This document shows, one piece after another, positions 32,777-43,800 of a DNA stretch of 64,000 bases. Numbering within the stretch: position 1 is the first letter of the stretch; every line of letters begins with the position of its first letter. Made by a program: the position numbers and the translations under genes. This DNA comes from Hyaloperonospora brassicae (Eukaryota > Oomycota > Peronosporomycetes > Peronosporales > Peronosporaceae), in NCBI GenBank assembly GCA_947650285.1, contig CANTFL010001211.1, positions 744,001-808,000 on the forward strand. Direction: 5' to 3'. Under the pieces are notes generated by a model, which saw only the letters and a list, made by a program, of their open reading frames with translations, was not told the DNA's origin and did no database searches.

Positions 32777-33514
32777 TCAGCCATACTCCTCTTCTCTTGG
32801 CGGATTGTGAACCACTCGCCTATGTGTAGTGGTTGTCAGAGGTGGTAGCCGAGATTCGGCTGAAAAGTAGCAGCACTGTGTGTCTCCGCTTTTGTATGCC
32901 TTTTTCTCATCGAGTGTAAAGTGACGGCGACGGTGGTACCTTGGGGGTACTATGTGGCTATTGACAGCTCTTGCCCCTCAGGCGTCGCAGATACATACAG
33001 CTGCATAGAGAGCAGATGTTTGATCCGACGGCTTCGGACGGTCCTGAAGTATACACTACACGCTGTGGGCGCAATGCGGTCACAATGTGGTAATCAAGCG
33101 CCGATTTTTCGTCGTCTTCCCATGCATTTGTCGGGCCACTGCACACCGAAATGCAACTTTCGCACCCGACGCCCCTATTTCTGGCCTCGCACGCAACATG
33201 CGCGTGTCTTTTGTGTCATAAACTGCGTTCTTCTATCTCGACGATACGGTAAGACGGCGAACGTGCAATGACTTGCAAGCGGGTCGACGTTTAGGGCGGT
33301 AGACGTCGAGGCTGTACGAGAAAAAGCAGTGGAGGAGGTCCTCCCGCAACATCGAGTTTCGAGATCAATTTGTATCGTACTTGCCCTCTTTCGGTCTTGG
33401 CTGGCTGCCCTTGCACGTTTTCGCTGGTCTAACTATCGCCAGTGCTTGCCCTCGGTATCGAAACGCGCAAACTTGTGTTGTCGTAGCAATTGTCTTCCTC
33501 GCTCTTGACGCGTC
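32777..33514. other. Intergenic, 738 bp
   Basis: It lies between divergent genes and should contain the promoter of the WRKY19-like gene. No coding family is seen. Confidence 0.5.
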
Positions 33515-33796
33515 ATGAAGCCTAGTTTGGCGCCAACGCTACGGGATGTTGCCATTTACAAGCACGCGTTCATTTTCTCGTTGGTCGCCATGTCAGTCAT
33601 ACGAGCGGCCCCTGCGCAGCGTTGTCCGCTCCACAATCATACGGTGCGTGTCTCGCCTTTGTCCATTCATGTCAGTGACTTCAGCTCGACGCAAAGCACA
33701 ACGTCTCCTTTGAAAGTTTACGCAATGTCACGGAAGTCTCTGTGCTCCGGTGTCATACCCACCAGATGGCAAATCCTCGAACTATCGCAGCTCTGA
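33515..33796 (+). CDS. Hypothetical small protein with N-terminal hydrophobic segment
   Basis: An ATG at 33515 opens a 93-aa frame. Residues 17-34 (KHAFIFSLVAMSVIRAAP) look like a signal peptide or anchor, followed by QRCPLHNHT. A possible 41-nt GT-AG intron (33644-33684) would switch to a second frame with LRNVTEVSVLRCHTHQM and a stop near 33871; 41 nt is shorter than any other intron in this window, so this model is weak. No family is recognised. Confidence 0.35.
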   Translation: MKPSLAPTLRDVAIYKHAFIFSLVAMSVIRAAPAQRCPLHNHTVRVSPLSIHVSDFSSTQSTTSPLKVYAMSRKSLCSGVIPTRWQILELSQL

Positions 33797-34905
33797 AGGA
33801 CGTTCGGATCGCATGGCACAAGGGCCGAGCAGTAGACCCTCCTCGAGCTCATCGCGCTGTTTGCCGCCGATAGGTGATTTACTAGTGAATCGCGCTGTCA
33901 CGTCGAGCTAAGGCTTGCCCCTAACTGGACGACCGAAGTTGTCCTTGACGGTAAAGAGATTAATGACGGCAAAGTGGTCAATGAAAATAGATGCACTGCG
34001 TGTTCTGGCACCTTGTTCTCCCCTTGTGAAACGCTACACGTTCTAGACGAGAACATTGTGTCTGAACGATACATCCACGACGCGCTGCAGCAACTGCTTC
34101 AGTAAAGCGACGTTCGTAATGGGGCAACCGTGCAACCGAAATGAACGAGTGTCGTGGGTTTGGCTGCCATGGCGCTTGTCGATGGCAATCGACTAAGAAC
34201 GAAAAGCAAGTCTGCTCGGAAGCTTTCTCTGACCGTTGTATTGGTGTGTGGAGAGAGTGACGAGTATCTAGACGAGCAGCGCCAAGTGCACGACATGGAC
34301 ATTTATTGCAAGGTGGTGAAAAGAATGATGCAGTCGAGTGCCTCCTGTGCAATTCCGTCTCGAGCATCTGTCGACGCAATGGTCGCTACAGTTGGGGACC
34401 CAGAGCTGTTGCAGAGACAGCGGGAGGGGACGGGAGGGGAGAAGAGAAGAGAAAACACGAGATGGTGCTGGCAAGTGGTGTTCTGCTGCTCATGACTGTG
34501 GCCTACGTATGACAAAAAGCACGACTATGTTTTGACGCACCTCACTGGCTCGAGTGTAAAGCGATTATCAAGACCTAGAAGCACTTCGAGTGCAAGCAAA
34601 GGTGCGCGAATCGAGCAATGTCTACGCGAAGCTCGTGCTGCTTATGTGGAGAACGGTGATTCAAACATCCATAGACGCTCGAAACGTTGTTGCAGTGCTC
34701 GCTCGACCGAGATCGGTGCATTGCGACGGCAGAAGATACGTGCGCGTGACGAGCAACTGAAGAGACTCATTGGGGAAGGACGGAACCAGCTGAAGAATCG
34801 TGCGATCTCAGACGTCGGTTGTTGTTGTTCAGATGGTCTATTTGCACGGTGTTAACTACGCCTTAACCTCTGCAGTTTGCTAAGCCAGAAGTGAGGCGGG
34901 AGACC
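33797..34905. other. Gene-like relics without a recognised family
   Basis: Coding-like pieces appear in changing frames on the + strand: NWTTEVVLDGKEI..CTACSGTLFSPC (about 33932-34107), a DEYLDEQRQVHDMDIYCK piece (about 34256), and a basic helical ARIEQCLREARAAYVEN piece (about 34603). They may be exons of one lineage-specific or degenerating gene beginning at 33515. No splice model joins them convincingly. Confidence 0.35.
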
Positions 34906-34929
34906 CGGAGGTAATCGTGGTGGTCCCTA

Positions 34930-35990
34930 TAAGAGAGCCCCGAGAGCTCACCCATCTGGATGGTGGCCCCCTTCAGCCGCTTGGGCCCCCGACGTGGAGT
35001 GGATCACCGAAGTGACTGGTGGGTGGAGAAGCCAACCCGCCGTATCTCTCTCCGAGGAGCTCACCCATCTGCGATGGTGGCCCCCTTCAGCGCTTGCGGC
35101 CCCCGACGTGGAGTGCGATCACCGAAGTGACTGCGGGCGTGGAGAACGCCAACCCGCCGTATTCTCTCCGAGGAGCTCACCCATCTGCGATGGTGCCCCC
35201 TTCAGCCGCTTGCGCGGCCCCCGACGTGGAGTGCGATCACCGAAGTGACTGCGTGGCTGGAGAACGCCAACCCGATATCTCGAGGGCTCACCCATTGCGA
35301 TGGTGGCCCCTCGCCTTGCCCCGACGTGGGTGATCAGAAGTGATGGTGGTGGAGAAGCAATATTCTTCCGACTCACCATTGGATGGTGGCCCCCTTCAGC
35401 GTGCCCCGACGTGGAGGTAGAAGTGATGGTGGGTGGAGAAGCCAACCCGCGATTCTCTCCGAGGGCTCACCCATTGCGATGGTGGCCCCCTTCAGCCTGC
35501 CCGACGTGGGTGGATCAAGTCCGGCTAAACCCACGCCTATTCTCTCCGAGCTCACCCATTGGATGTGCCCCTTCAGCGTTGGCCCCCGAGGGAGTGATCA
35601 GAAGTGACTGCGTGCGGAGAACGCCAACCGCTATTCTCTCCGAGGAGCTCACCCATCTGCGATGGTGCCCCTTCCCCTTGCCCCGACGTGAGTGATACGA
35701 AGTGATGGGGGTGAGAAGCAACCGCCTATTCTCTCCGAGCCCCCATTGCGATGGGCCCCCTTCAGCGCTTGGCCCCCACGTGGAGTGGATACAAGTGATG
35801 GTGGCTGAGAAGCCAACCGCTATTCTCTCCGAGGAGCCACCCATTGCATGTGCCCCCTTCAGCCTTGGCCCCCGAGTGGAGTGATCACGAAGTGACTGCT
35901 GGCTGGAGAAGCCAACCCGCTATCTCTCCCCGAGGAGCTCACCCATTGCGATGGTGGCCCCCTTCAGCCTTAGGCCCCGGATGGAGTGTG
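34930..35990. repeat. GC-rich minisatellite, about 11 imperfect units of 83-116 bp
   Basis: Each unit runs CTCACCCATCTGCGATGGTG-like, then CCCCCTTCAGC, CCCCGACGTGGAGT, GATCACCGAAGTGACTG, GGAGAAGCCAACCCGC and ATTCTCTCCGAGGAG. Unit starts fall near 34947, 35060, 35176, 35287, 35371, 35467, 35550, 35648, 35739, 35837 and 35938. The first three units are 111-116 bp; most later ones are 83-101 bp and differ by many one- or two-base losses. Short frames across it are without meaning. Confidence 0.9.
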
Positions 35991-36171
35991 CCTGCCGCAG
36001 GAACGTGGCGGGGGTAGCCTCCAGTCCATAAAACACCCCTGCTTGGCCGCTTAGCGACCCGTTCCCCTACCCCACACCCGGACTGAGTGCAGCCCGCGTC
36101 AGATCTTCGACCCCTCGGCTCCCCTAGGGGAGGATTCCCTCCGACTGACTGCCCCGAAGGGAAAAAGCCTG

Positions 36172-36318
36172 GCTGAGCTGAACCTGAAAATTTGGGAATG
36201 GATCTCAGACGTCGTGAAGAGTGACGTTTTGGAACCCATCGTGCAAGACCTGCTCAGGCAGTTTGAGACAGACGTGGCGGTAACTGTGTGCACCGCCATG
36301 AACCGTACGTCTCGCTGA
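36172..36318 (+). other. Short coding-like fragment next to the minisatellite
   Basis: About 48 codons end in a stop and read like a real helical protein (LKIWEWISDVVKSDVLEPI, VQDLLRQFETDVAV). It has no start codon of its own and no recognised family. It may be a broken exon or a transposon remnant. Sequence from 36319 to 36691 shows nothing further. Confidence 0.35.
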
Positions 36319-36691
36319 GATGGTGTCGGAGGAGGCCTCGAACACGTACATCGATGTCGAGAAAGAGGCCAGGCGGGGTCAAGGGGGCACTGAAGGAAAG
36401 CTGATGGCCTGATGTCGGACGCCAAGCAGACGATTACATGCTGTATACCAAGTAGGGCAAGATTCAGTGCGGCAACACATCGAACAAGTGCTAGAGCCCG
36501 AGTTACTACGACCTCGAGTCTACGATGGCGCACGCTGGTACTCCCTTCACGTGACTAGCATAACATGGAGGTGGCGTATCGAAATGACGCCAACAAGGCA
36601 AAGCAAAGTGGTGGATTCGAGACGAGATCAAGGATCAGCCCAAAGTTGTGTCTGCAGTCGCAATGCCGTACAAACAGCGCTTGCGAATGCG

Positions 36692-37602
36692 CTATGATGA
36701 ATGTAACAAATCTCGCAGACTCCATTGCTGCCATTCTGCCGTTGCTTTGGTTTCTTCGATGCCATCGGTAGACACGGCGTCCGAAAGCGAATCTGCGGTC
36801 GAGAACAGAGAGCTGGTCTCTGGCTTCCACATTGCCGAAAACGGTCCGTATGCGACACTCACGACGTGCGTTGAGTCAAGTTGCGTGCACGTGAAATGCC
36901 AGCCGATCGCACGCTGACCATCTAGATAGAGCTCCCATCGAGCTGGGGTCCCTTGGACGAACTCAGCTCGTAACAACGAGAAGCCCAAGCCAACACCCAC
37001 TGCCTTTATGTACGCCTCCTTGAGCGACCACAGTTGGTAGAACCGATGGTACTGAATCGCTTCGTCTTCTTCTCCGCGAATGAATCCCCACTCACTCGGA
37101 TTGAAATGGTCTGCAAAAGCTCGGAAGAAGTCTTCAATCGACGTCTTGCGATGTGGTCGATCGGTGAATCGGACGACATCCACGCCAACTAACGTATGAG
37201 CGTCACTAGCAATCGCCACGACGGTACCATGATGCGAGACATTATAGTTCCACGCTGGAGGAGCGGAACTTCCACTTGGTCGTCTCCAGTACGGTTTCTT
37301 CTGCAAAATGACAGCACGATTACAACTTTACTCGACTTCTAAAGAGCAAGTGCCTGAACGGTCTGTACCTCAGGAGTGCGTTGGATGCCAATGGCACCGT
37401 AAGGTACGTGAAAGAGTTTGCGAATGAGGTGCCGCTGGAGCAAGCGACTGGCGAGCGCCAACGTCTGGTCCTTGGCAAACACGAATCGCCTCACTTGCTC
37501 CTGTTCATGCGCAGGGAGTTGTTGCATCAGGCGTTGCCAGTCTGGAGAGGTCGGAACCCACGCAGAGACATCGACAAAGCAAAGACAGCGGAACGCGTCC
37601 AT
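36692..37602 (-). CDS. 4'-phosphopantetheinyl transferase (Sfp/AASDHPPT type)
   Basis: Minus-strand exons 37602-37369 and 37300-36692 join to 280 aa (intron 68 nt, phase 0). The enzyme moves phosphopantetheine from CoA onto a serine of carrier proteins used by fatty-acid, polyketide or lysine-pathway enzymes. N-terminal half: DWQRLMQQLPAHEQEQVRRF, ASRLLQRHLIRKLF; after the junction KKPYWRRP and FNVSHHG-like NYNVSHHGTVVAIAS. The magnesium/CoA site is clear: GVDVVRFTDR and FYQLWSLKEAYIKAVGVGLG, with the W-x-x-KEA motif of the Sfp group. An ATG 73 codons further upstream is in frame, but the family begins at 37602. Oomycetes usually have one such general transferase (Lys5/AASDHPPT-like). Confidence 0.92.
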
Positions 37603-38617
37603 GACAATATAAAGGGGACAGGATTCGCGACGTACGAATGCTCTTTTACCCCGGCCACGTGATGGCCCGACACGTGGAGAAGGGATGCTGGCGGAAGCCT
37701 TTTTCACGGGTAGTCGGGCTATCCTGCGAATGGCCCGGATGGAATTTCTCCCAATGAAAGCTACAGAGTCTGTCATCCAGAAGTCCAGGCGACACGTAGC
37801 GGCGTGTGTTTCTCCTGACAATGTGACGTATGACCTGACCCCACAATCGTACTAGTGCAGGTCGTGAATCAGCGTCGGATCCTTCTAGTCTATGCAAAAG
37901 ATGCTCGAACTTAACGACACTCGAATGAGCTACTTCCGCTCCGACACGCGTGGCTTTGTATGATTGTATGTGCTTCTTCTTGGCTGGTTCTATTTTAACA
38001 CGGTGTCTTGCAGGTCCGCAAAAGATCGAGCGTTCTTGCTCTATAGTTCGGACGTTGTCAACGTTTGGTAGGCTTCACTGATATGAGGTAGTGCAATACT
38101 ACACAACCACATTAAGGATTCGACATGCAAGTTGAGGCAAGACGATTTTTGTGCATCACAAGGTGGACAGCGCGTGTCTACGACCTTTTGATGACGCGAT
38201 GTCGTCAATATGAGGTCGCATTGGTTCGCAGTCCGTTCGAACCTACCCTGGCGACATTTGCCCGTTGTTCATATGCATCAGATGCATCAACTGTACAGTG
38301 TCCGCCGCTTATTATATCGTGCTGCTAATGTCTCGCTTCGCGCAATTGGTCGAGCTTGAGAATGTCTTCGATATCCTAGATTTGGTGTCGTGGCCACTGC
38401 TAGCAGAGCCGTTACGACCAAATTGAAATCTCGTGCCGGCCTATTTGCCTTTTTTTCGTTGTCGCTGTACTTTTGCCTTTTCCATCGAATGCATCCCCCC
38501 GCGCTCTCGTGGTGGCTTTCCAGCATCGACGTTTGATACTAGTTCAGACAACACACCTACGTCGTAGAAAGGGTGTACAGAAGGTCCATACATGACTTAA
38601 CCATGACTAATTCGGTT
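37603..38617. other. Intergenic, about 1 kb, up to the insertion site of element 1
   Basis: It includes the promoter side of the transferase gene. No protein family is seen. Its end carries a copy of a short repeat that also follows element 1. Confidence 0.5.
38576..38613. repeat. Left copy of a ~40-bp direct repeat flanking element 1
   Basis: The sequence TACAGAAGGTCCATACATGA and a few following bases recurs, with few changes, immediately after element 1 at 46357-46396. Confidence 0.75.
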
Positions 38618-38622
38618 TACAG
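38618..38622. repeat. Target-site duplication of element 1, left copy (TACAG)
   Basis: The five bases before the left LTR equal the five after the right LTR (46357-46361), the usual 5-bp mark of Ty3/gypsy integration. Confidence 0.8.
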
Positions 38623-39064
38623 TGTAACAGGGCACTGGTGACTACGTACTGGCTTGCCAGTACGGAGTTCACTTTCACTGACAAAAGTGATAGTCAGTGC
38701 CCTGCTAAGTGTTGCACCAACACAGAGGAAGGAAAGGAGACTAGTGAACACGCTAGTCTCTGGTAAAAGTAAAACTGTTATTTAATATAATTAAGTCCTA
38801 TCAATCTTATGTCTCTGTTTACCTTGACTTAATTGTATTCATATAACTAAATGTATGATGATGTCCACTCACCACCCATTGCACGCGTCTAGCAGCGATC
38901 GGTGGGTTGATATCATCACGATATCAACCAATGAGTAGACCCTTCGGTCATCTTCAACAATTTCATCATGCTCTGTGATATTGTTGAAAGAATATGCAAC
39001 GTAATATTCTTTATTGTCACTATATCCTTAGTGACAATGTCATGTAACGGGCTACCCCTTTACA
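38623..39064 (-). repeat. 3' LTR of element 1
   Basis: 442 bp, TG..CA ends (TGTAAC start, TTTACA end in plus coordinates). It contains a hairpin at 38643-38662 (CGTACTGGC, TT, GCCAGTACG) seen again in the other LTRs. Confidence 0.93.
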
Positions 39065-39080
39065 TCAGCCCCCTTGACTG
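39065..39080 (-). promoter_or_regulatory. Probable polypurine tract of element 1
   Basis: On the minus strand the bases just before the 3' LTR read AAGGGGGCTGA, purine-rich as expected for the plus-strand primer of an LTR element. Confidence 0.5.
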
Positions 39081-39174
39081 ATAGTCACCGTGTGACTATC
39101 GAAACTTTTGTGGCCACCCGTTGGATGACAACGGGACGGGGAGTACTTGTTGGTCGGATCCATTCATTTAGACT

Positions 39175-40848
39175 TTGTCTCGCATATTTAACATGTCTAT
39201 GCGGGGAGATTTAAAGACGACACGGTCTGCTACCGTGCCCGCATCTGCGGCAGACGATTCGTCGTCTGCTGCTCGCTCTCTGCCGTCAGCAAGTGTTGCT
39301 GCAGGCGCATGTGGTATCGCACCACATGCACACAGTGACCTCGAGCTAGGGGTCAGCTACTCTGGCGAGTCAGATGTGTCTGACTCGGAAAAGCCGCTTG
39401 AGGTATTGCGTTCACCCGCGGTGACTCGCTTACCAAAAGACCTGCCGAACGAACGGACTCGCGACATGCGTCACAGTCTGTTCGGTAGTGATGATGAGTA
39501 TGGTGATGCGTATAATTTCTCATTACCGCGATCAACTCGTGCGCCCTCGCACGAGCGCGTTGACGATGGCGCGAGCCGTCGTCATATTGAAAGCCGTGGT
39601 ACCGGCAAGGATACCACGTCAAAGCGTGATGAGCTGAAGCCGTGGCATTTGCCTGAACAGCTCATCAATAGCTTGTCTCACGAGACAAGCCAACACCATC
39701 GAATTCTGTTCTTCGATGCGAGCGAGCTCAATGGCTGGTCCTCCAGCGCGAGCAACTTTCGCGCTGAAGAAGACTTTTTCTCGGCGCATCCTATAGCACG
39801 ATGGTACAATGGTAACCAAAAGCGTGACAAGGCTTCGCTTTTGGCTGCGTGGAACGCGTTCGTCCAATTCATCAATAATTTTGGACGAGAAGGATGGATC
39901 CAAAAACTTGAAGTGGTACGCATCAAGTTTGAAAAGCGAACGCCAACCGGTGCAAAATACCGGCTGCGTCGATTGTCACGTGATGCAGGCATTTCTTGCC
40001 TCACTTGGGGTGATCCTTGTGCGAGTTGTGTCGACTACTCGCAAAACGCTAAAAGGCAAGTGCATTCCACAAGTTCGCCCTGGGGAAGGGCACGCTTCTC
40101 GGCTGAGATGCGGGACGGGATCGCAAACTTGCAATCCGTCTGGAAGCGCCAAAAGTGCGTGTTTACCGATGGGCCCGAGGACCAGTCAGATGAGTCTTGT
40201 CGTACTGGTGGACGAGACCCTTAACATCACTCATCAGCTGTGATCGAGGCTCACAGCTGTCACAAGAAGGTGAATTCCCATACCAGCGGCCAAGGTAACT
40301 TTTCCGCTCCCCGTTCTTCACGCGGTGGGTCAAGATACCCCCCATCGTAAAAGCGTCGAATACGTGAGAATCCAATAGTGGATTTGGTGGCGGTGGGTAG
40401 AAAAGGTCCAGCTCAGCTGCCGGGCCTGCATAAGACTTTAGGTAATTATGAACGTTACCTGACCGAGTTGAGGTAGGACGTCTATCACGAACACGATCTT
40501 CGGCATGACTTGCAGACGACAGTGTGCAATCTCCGTACCGATCGGGAGAAAGAATGGTCGGTTTTCGCGCTAGCTCTGCTTGAGTACGAACGCGAATTTC
40601 GTCTCCTGCGCAACGAGCTGTTGGCGGCTCGTCGCAAGACTGCATTACTGAAGGAGAAAATGAGAGTTTGGTTCGTGATCGCGATAATATGTTGGGGATT
40701 CTTGAGTGTTCCGGTCATCTTAATTCTCGGAAGAGGCCCCCTACTGATAGTACGGGAGGAGACGACAGACGTTAAACATAGGATGCGGGCTCATCCTACG
40801 GGGCAACTTAATCGTGTTTATGCATTGCCTTTGAGGCTCAAAAGATGA
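39175..40848 (+). pseudogene. Antisense accessory protein (aORF) of element 1, interrupted
   Basis: This frame runs opposite to gag-pol, starting just inside the 3' LTR. The first 349 codons are open (39175-40224); after several stops the same frame opens again at 40510-40848 with a heptad-like Leu/Arg/Glu stretch. It matches the antisense frame of element 2: LPNERTR, RHSLFG, LPEQLINSLSHETSQHHRIL, FRAEEDFF, RWYNGNQKRDKASLLAAWNA, NFGREGW, RTPTGAKYRL, CLTWGDPCASC, SAEMRDGIANLQSV, FTDGPED. Between the copies many changes are third-position and silent, as expected for a translated protein. The N-terminal 100 residues are Ser-rich and acidic (SDVSDSEKP). No known family is recognised. The in-frame start used is an internal ATT-preceded frame start near the leader; ATG 39193 is the first methionine (MSMRGD). 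Confidence 0.65.
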
Positions 40849-43800
40849 AAGGGACCGAGGTATTTTGGCAGTGGTTTATTAATGCCGACATTAGTGACTG
40901 AATGTCTAGGTAGGTTTACCGTAGACAGTAGTACTAGGTCGTTAACTTTAGATGAAAGAACATTTGTTCTTCCATTCTTGTATGCGTTCCTTTTCTGGCG
41001 GTCCATCGCGTTATCGATGAAGTCCTAAACAAACGGCCAACCGCTCTTCGAATTAACAGATAGTTCTCTGCTGACTCGTTGTTGTGTCTTTCAGTGCGCT
41101 TCGTGCGCACTGCTAAGAGATGGATCTATTATTTAGCGAGGATGTCGATTTCCTCGCTGGTATGATCATTGACGATGCTGAATATTCCAGCATCGTCATC
41201 ATTTTCTGAGGTAGCAGAGGCCTCATCGCTACTGCTAATATCAACTTCGTCGATGTCGATAATATCGACATCGGCGTCAATCGCATCGGCGTGAGCGGTG
41301 ATTCGTGATGAGCAAGAGCCAAAACGGTTATTGATCGAGCGAGTCCCTCCCCCGTTTAACCCAGAGTCACTCTGTATCAGGGCGGAAATATGTGGGTGGC
41401 GTAATCCATTCACATGGAACGGTGTATGCGGCGTTGGTAGCATGCACGAAGTTGTTGGTCGCGAATTCGACCATCGTCAAGAACTCAATCCAATGTGAAA
41501 AGAAGTGGACGTATCCTCGAAGTAATCGTCCGAAGACATGGTTTGCACGCTCTGTATGACCATCCGTTTCGGGATAATCAGGAGGTAACATCTTTAATTG
41601 TGTTCTCAAAGTGCGGAACACGGATTGCCAAAATCCGCCGTGAGCCGAGGGTCACGGTCGGACACGAGTTCACGGGGTAACCCGTGAGGCCGAAACACTG
41701 TGTCGATAAAGACACGAGCCCAGACTTGTGCCGTGATCGACTCGGGGACAGCAGCAAGATGCATCATGTTGCTGAATCGGTCAACAAACACAAGAATACC
41801 ATTATTCTTGTGAGCGTCTTCGGGATTATCGAAGACGAAGTCCATTAGAATGGACTGCCAGCACTCTGCCGGGACAGGCAGAGGCTGTTATGGGGCACGG
41901 GATGGAGGACAGGGCTTCACCCGTTGACAGACCCCGCAAGCACGTATGTACTTGCGCACAAACGGATACTGGCGTGGCCAGTAAAAGTCACCTCTTACCG
42001 TAAGGTAAGTCTTTTCTCTACCACGATGGCCGCCTGTTGGGGCATCGTGACATTCGAACATGATGCGTAAACGAAAATCATCATGATCGGGAACGAAGAC
42101 ACGAGGTATGTCGTCTGCAACTGCTGTGTAGTACAGCAACCCGTTGCGAATCGTATATCGATCCAAAGAGGAGCGATATAGGGCCGGCAAATCCGACAAG
42201 GGTTTCCGGGATGGATTCGCAAAATGAACCATCAAACGAAGAAGATTATTATCGCCTACGTAGGCCTTCTGCACGTTGTCGAGTTACGGCGACGACGGTA
42301 CACTGACTGATAGCGCCGCAACAGTGGGCTGAGTCTCACTGTAAACGCGCGCAGTCGGCTCGAGATCTAGCCGACGCGAAAGCGCATCAGCGACGACGTT
42401 AAGTCGTCCTGGTTTATACTCCACGGAGAAGTCGTACTCCGCGAAGAAAGACAGCCACCTCGCCATTTTTTGCGAGAGATGTGGACTGTTTACGGCCGTG
42501 TATAGTGACGCATGGTCCGTATAGACGATGAACGGTCTATCTTCCAAGGGATAGACACGAGACTTAGCCAGTGCATATTTCATCGCAACGTGTTCCTTGT
42601 CATTCACTGGGTAATTGCGTTCGGCTGGTCGTAGCCGACGAGATTGATAGCCTACGACGCGCTCCGCGCCGTCTGTGCCGTATTGCATCTATGCACAGCC
42701 GATTGCAAAATCGCTGGCGTCACATACCACATGGAATGGTCTGTATTGATCTGAAATTGCCAATATGGGCGATTGCATCAAGATTTTCTTTGTACCTTCA
42801 AGAAACGCTGGTATTCAGCGTACCATGACCACTTCACATTTATTTGAATAAACAAGAAATATGAACCGTCATCTCGGCATAGTTGCGCGAGTACTTGTGC
42901 AAGTACGCCGCTGGACCAAGATACTTACGAAGTCCCTTTAAATCGACTGGAACGGGCCAGTCCGTGATCGCCTTGATCTTTTCGGGATCGGAGCGTACAC
43001 CATGTTTACCCACGACGCACCCAAAGAGTGGTATTTCGCTAGCCGCGAATATACACTTCTTGAGGTTTGCGTACAACTCATGCTTGTGCATAAGTTGAAG
43101 AACCTGACGAACGTGAGTTCTGTGAACTTCAACGTCCGTCTTTCCGTCCATAGCCCGGCTATGGACAAACACATCGTCGAAGTAACTCGGTGCGAAGTCT
43201 CGCACCGGTCTCAACAGATTTGTGACCCATCAGTTGAATGTTGCAGGGGCGTTACTCAGCCCCTGTGACATCACTAGCCACTCCCACAGCATACCGCTGG
43301 GGGTGCCAAATGCCGTGTACGGTATGTCCCGTTCACGCATGAGGATCTGATAGAATCCATCCATCAGATCCATGGACGAGAAGATGGTACTCTATGACAT
43401 ACCATTTATGATTACGTCCTTCCTCGGTATCGGCGTCTGAGCCGGTACCGTTGCAGCATTCAATTTGTTGAATGTTTGCACTATCTGCCATCTTCCTGTG
43501 ACACATCGCTCACTAAAGGTCGGAGAGCTGTGATGGGAAGTTGGTTCCCCCACATGGCCGGCGGCCAAGCGATTGGTAGAAGAATCTTGTCGATCGCTAG
43601 TACTTGTTCACGAGTCAGTGGCCACTGCTTCATGTGCACAGTACTTCGAGCCCGGTTTGAGCTCGATCTCGTGACGAGTGCCTTTGTCCGTAGGCGACTC
43701 GCAAGGCACGGATTCAGGGAATACATCCTTGAATCCGATCAAATCCTTAAACAAAGGATTTGCCTGGAGCGGCTCCCAAGATTGACATGCATACCTCTTA

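Noticed and set aside
34994..35884. Several overlapping 60-130 aa frames
   Set aside because: They are translations of a minisatellite, repeated in all frames.
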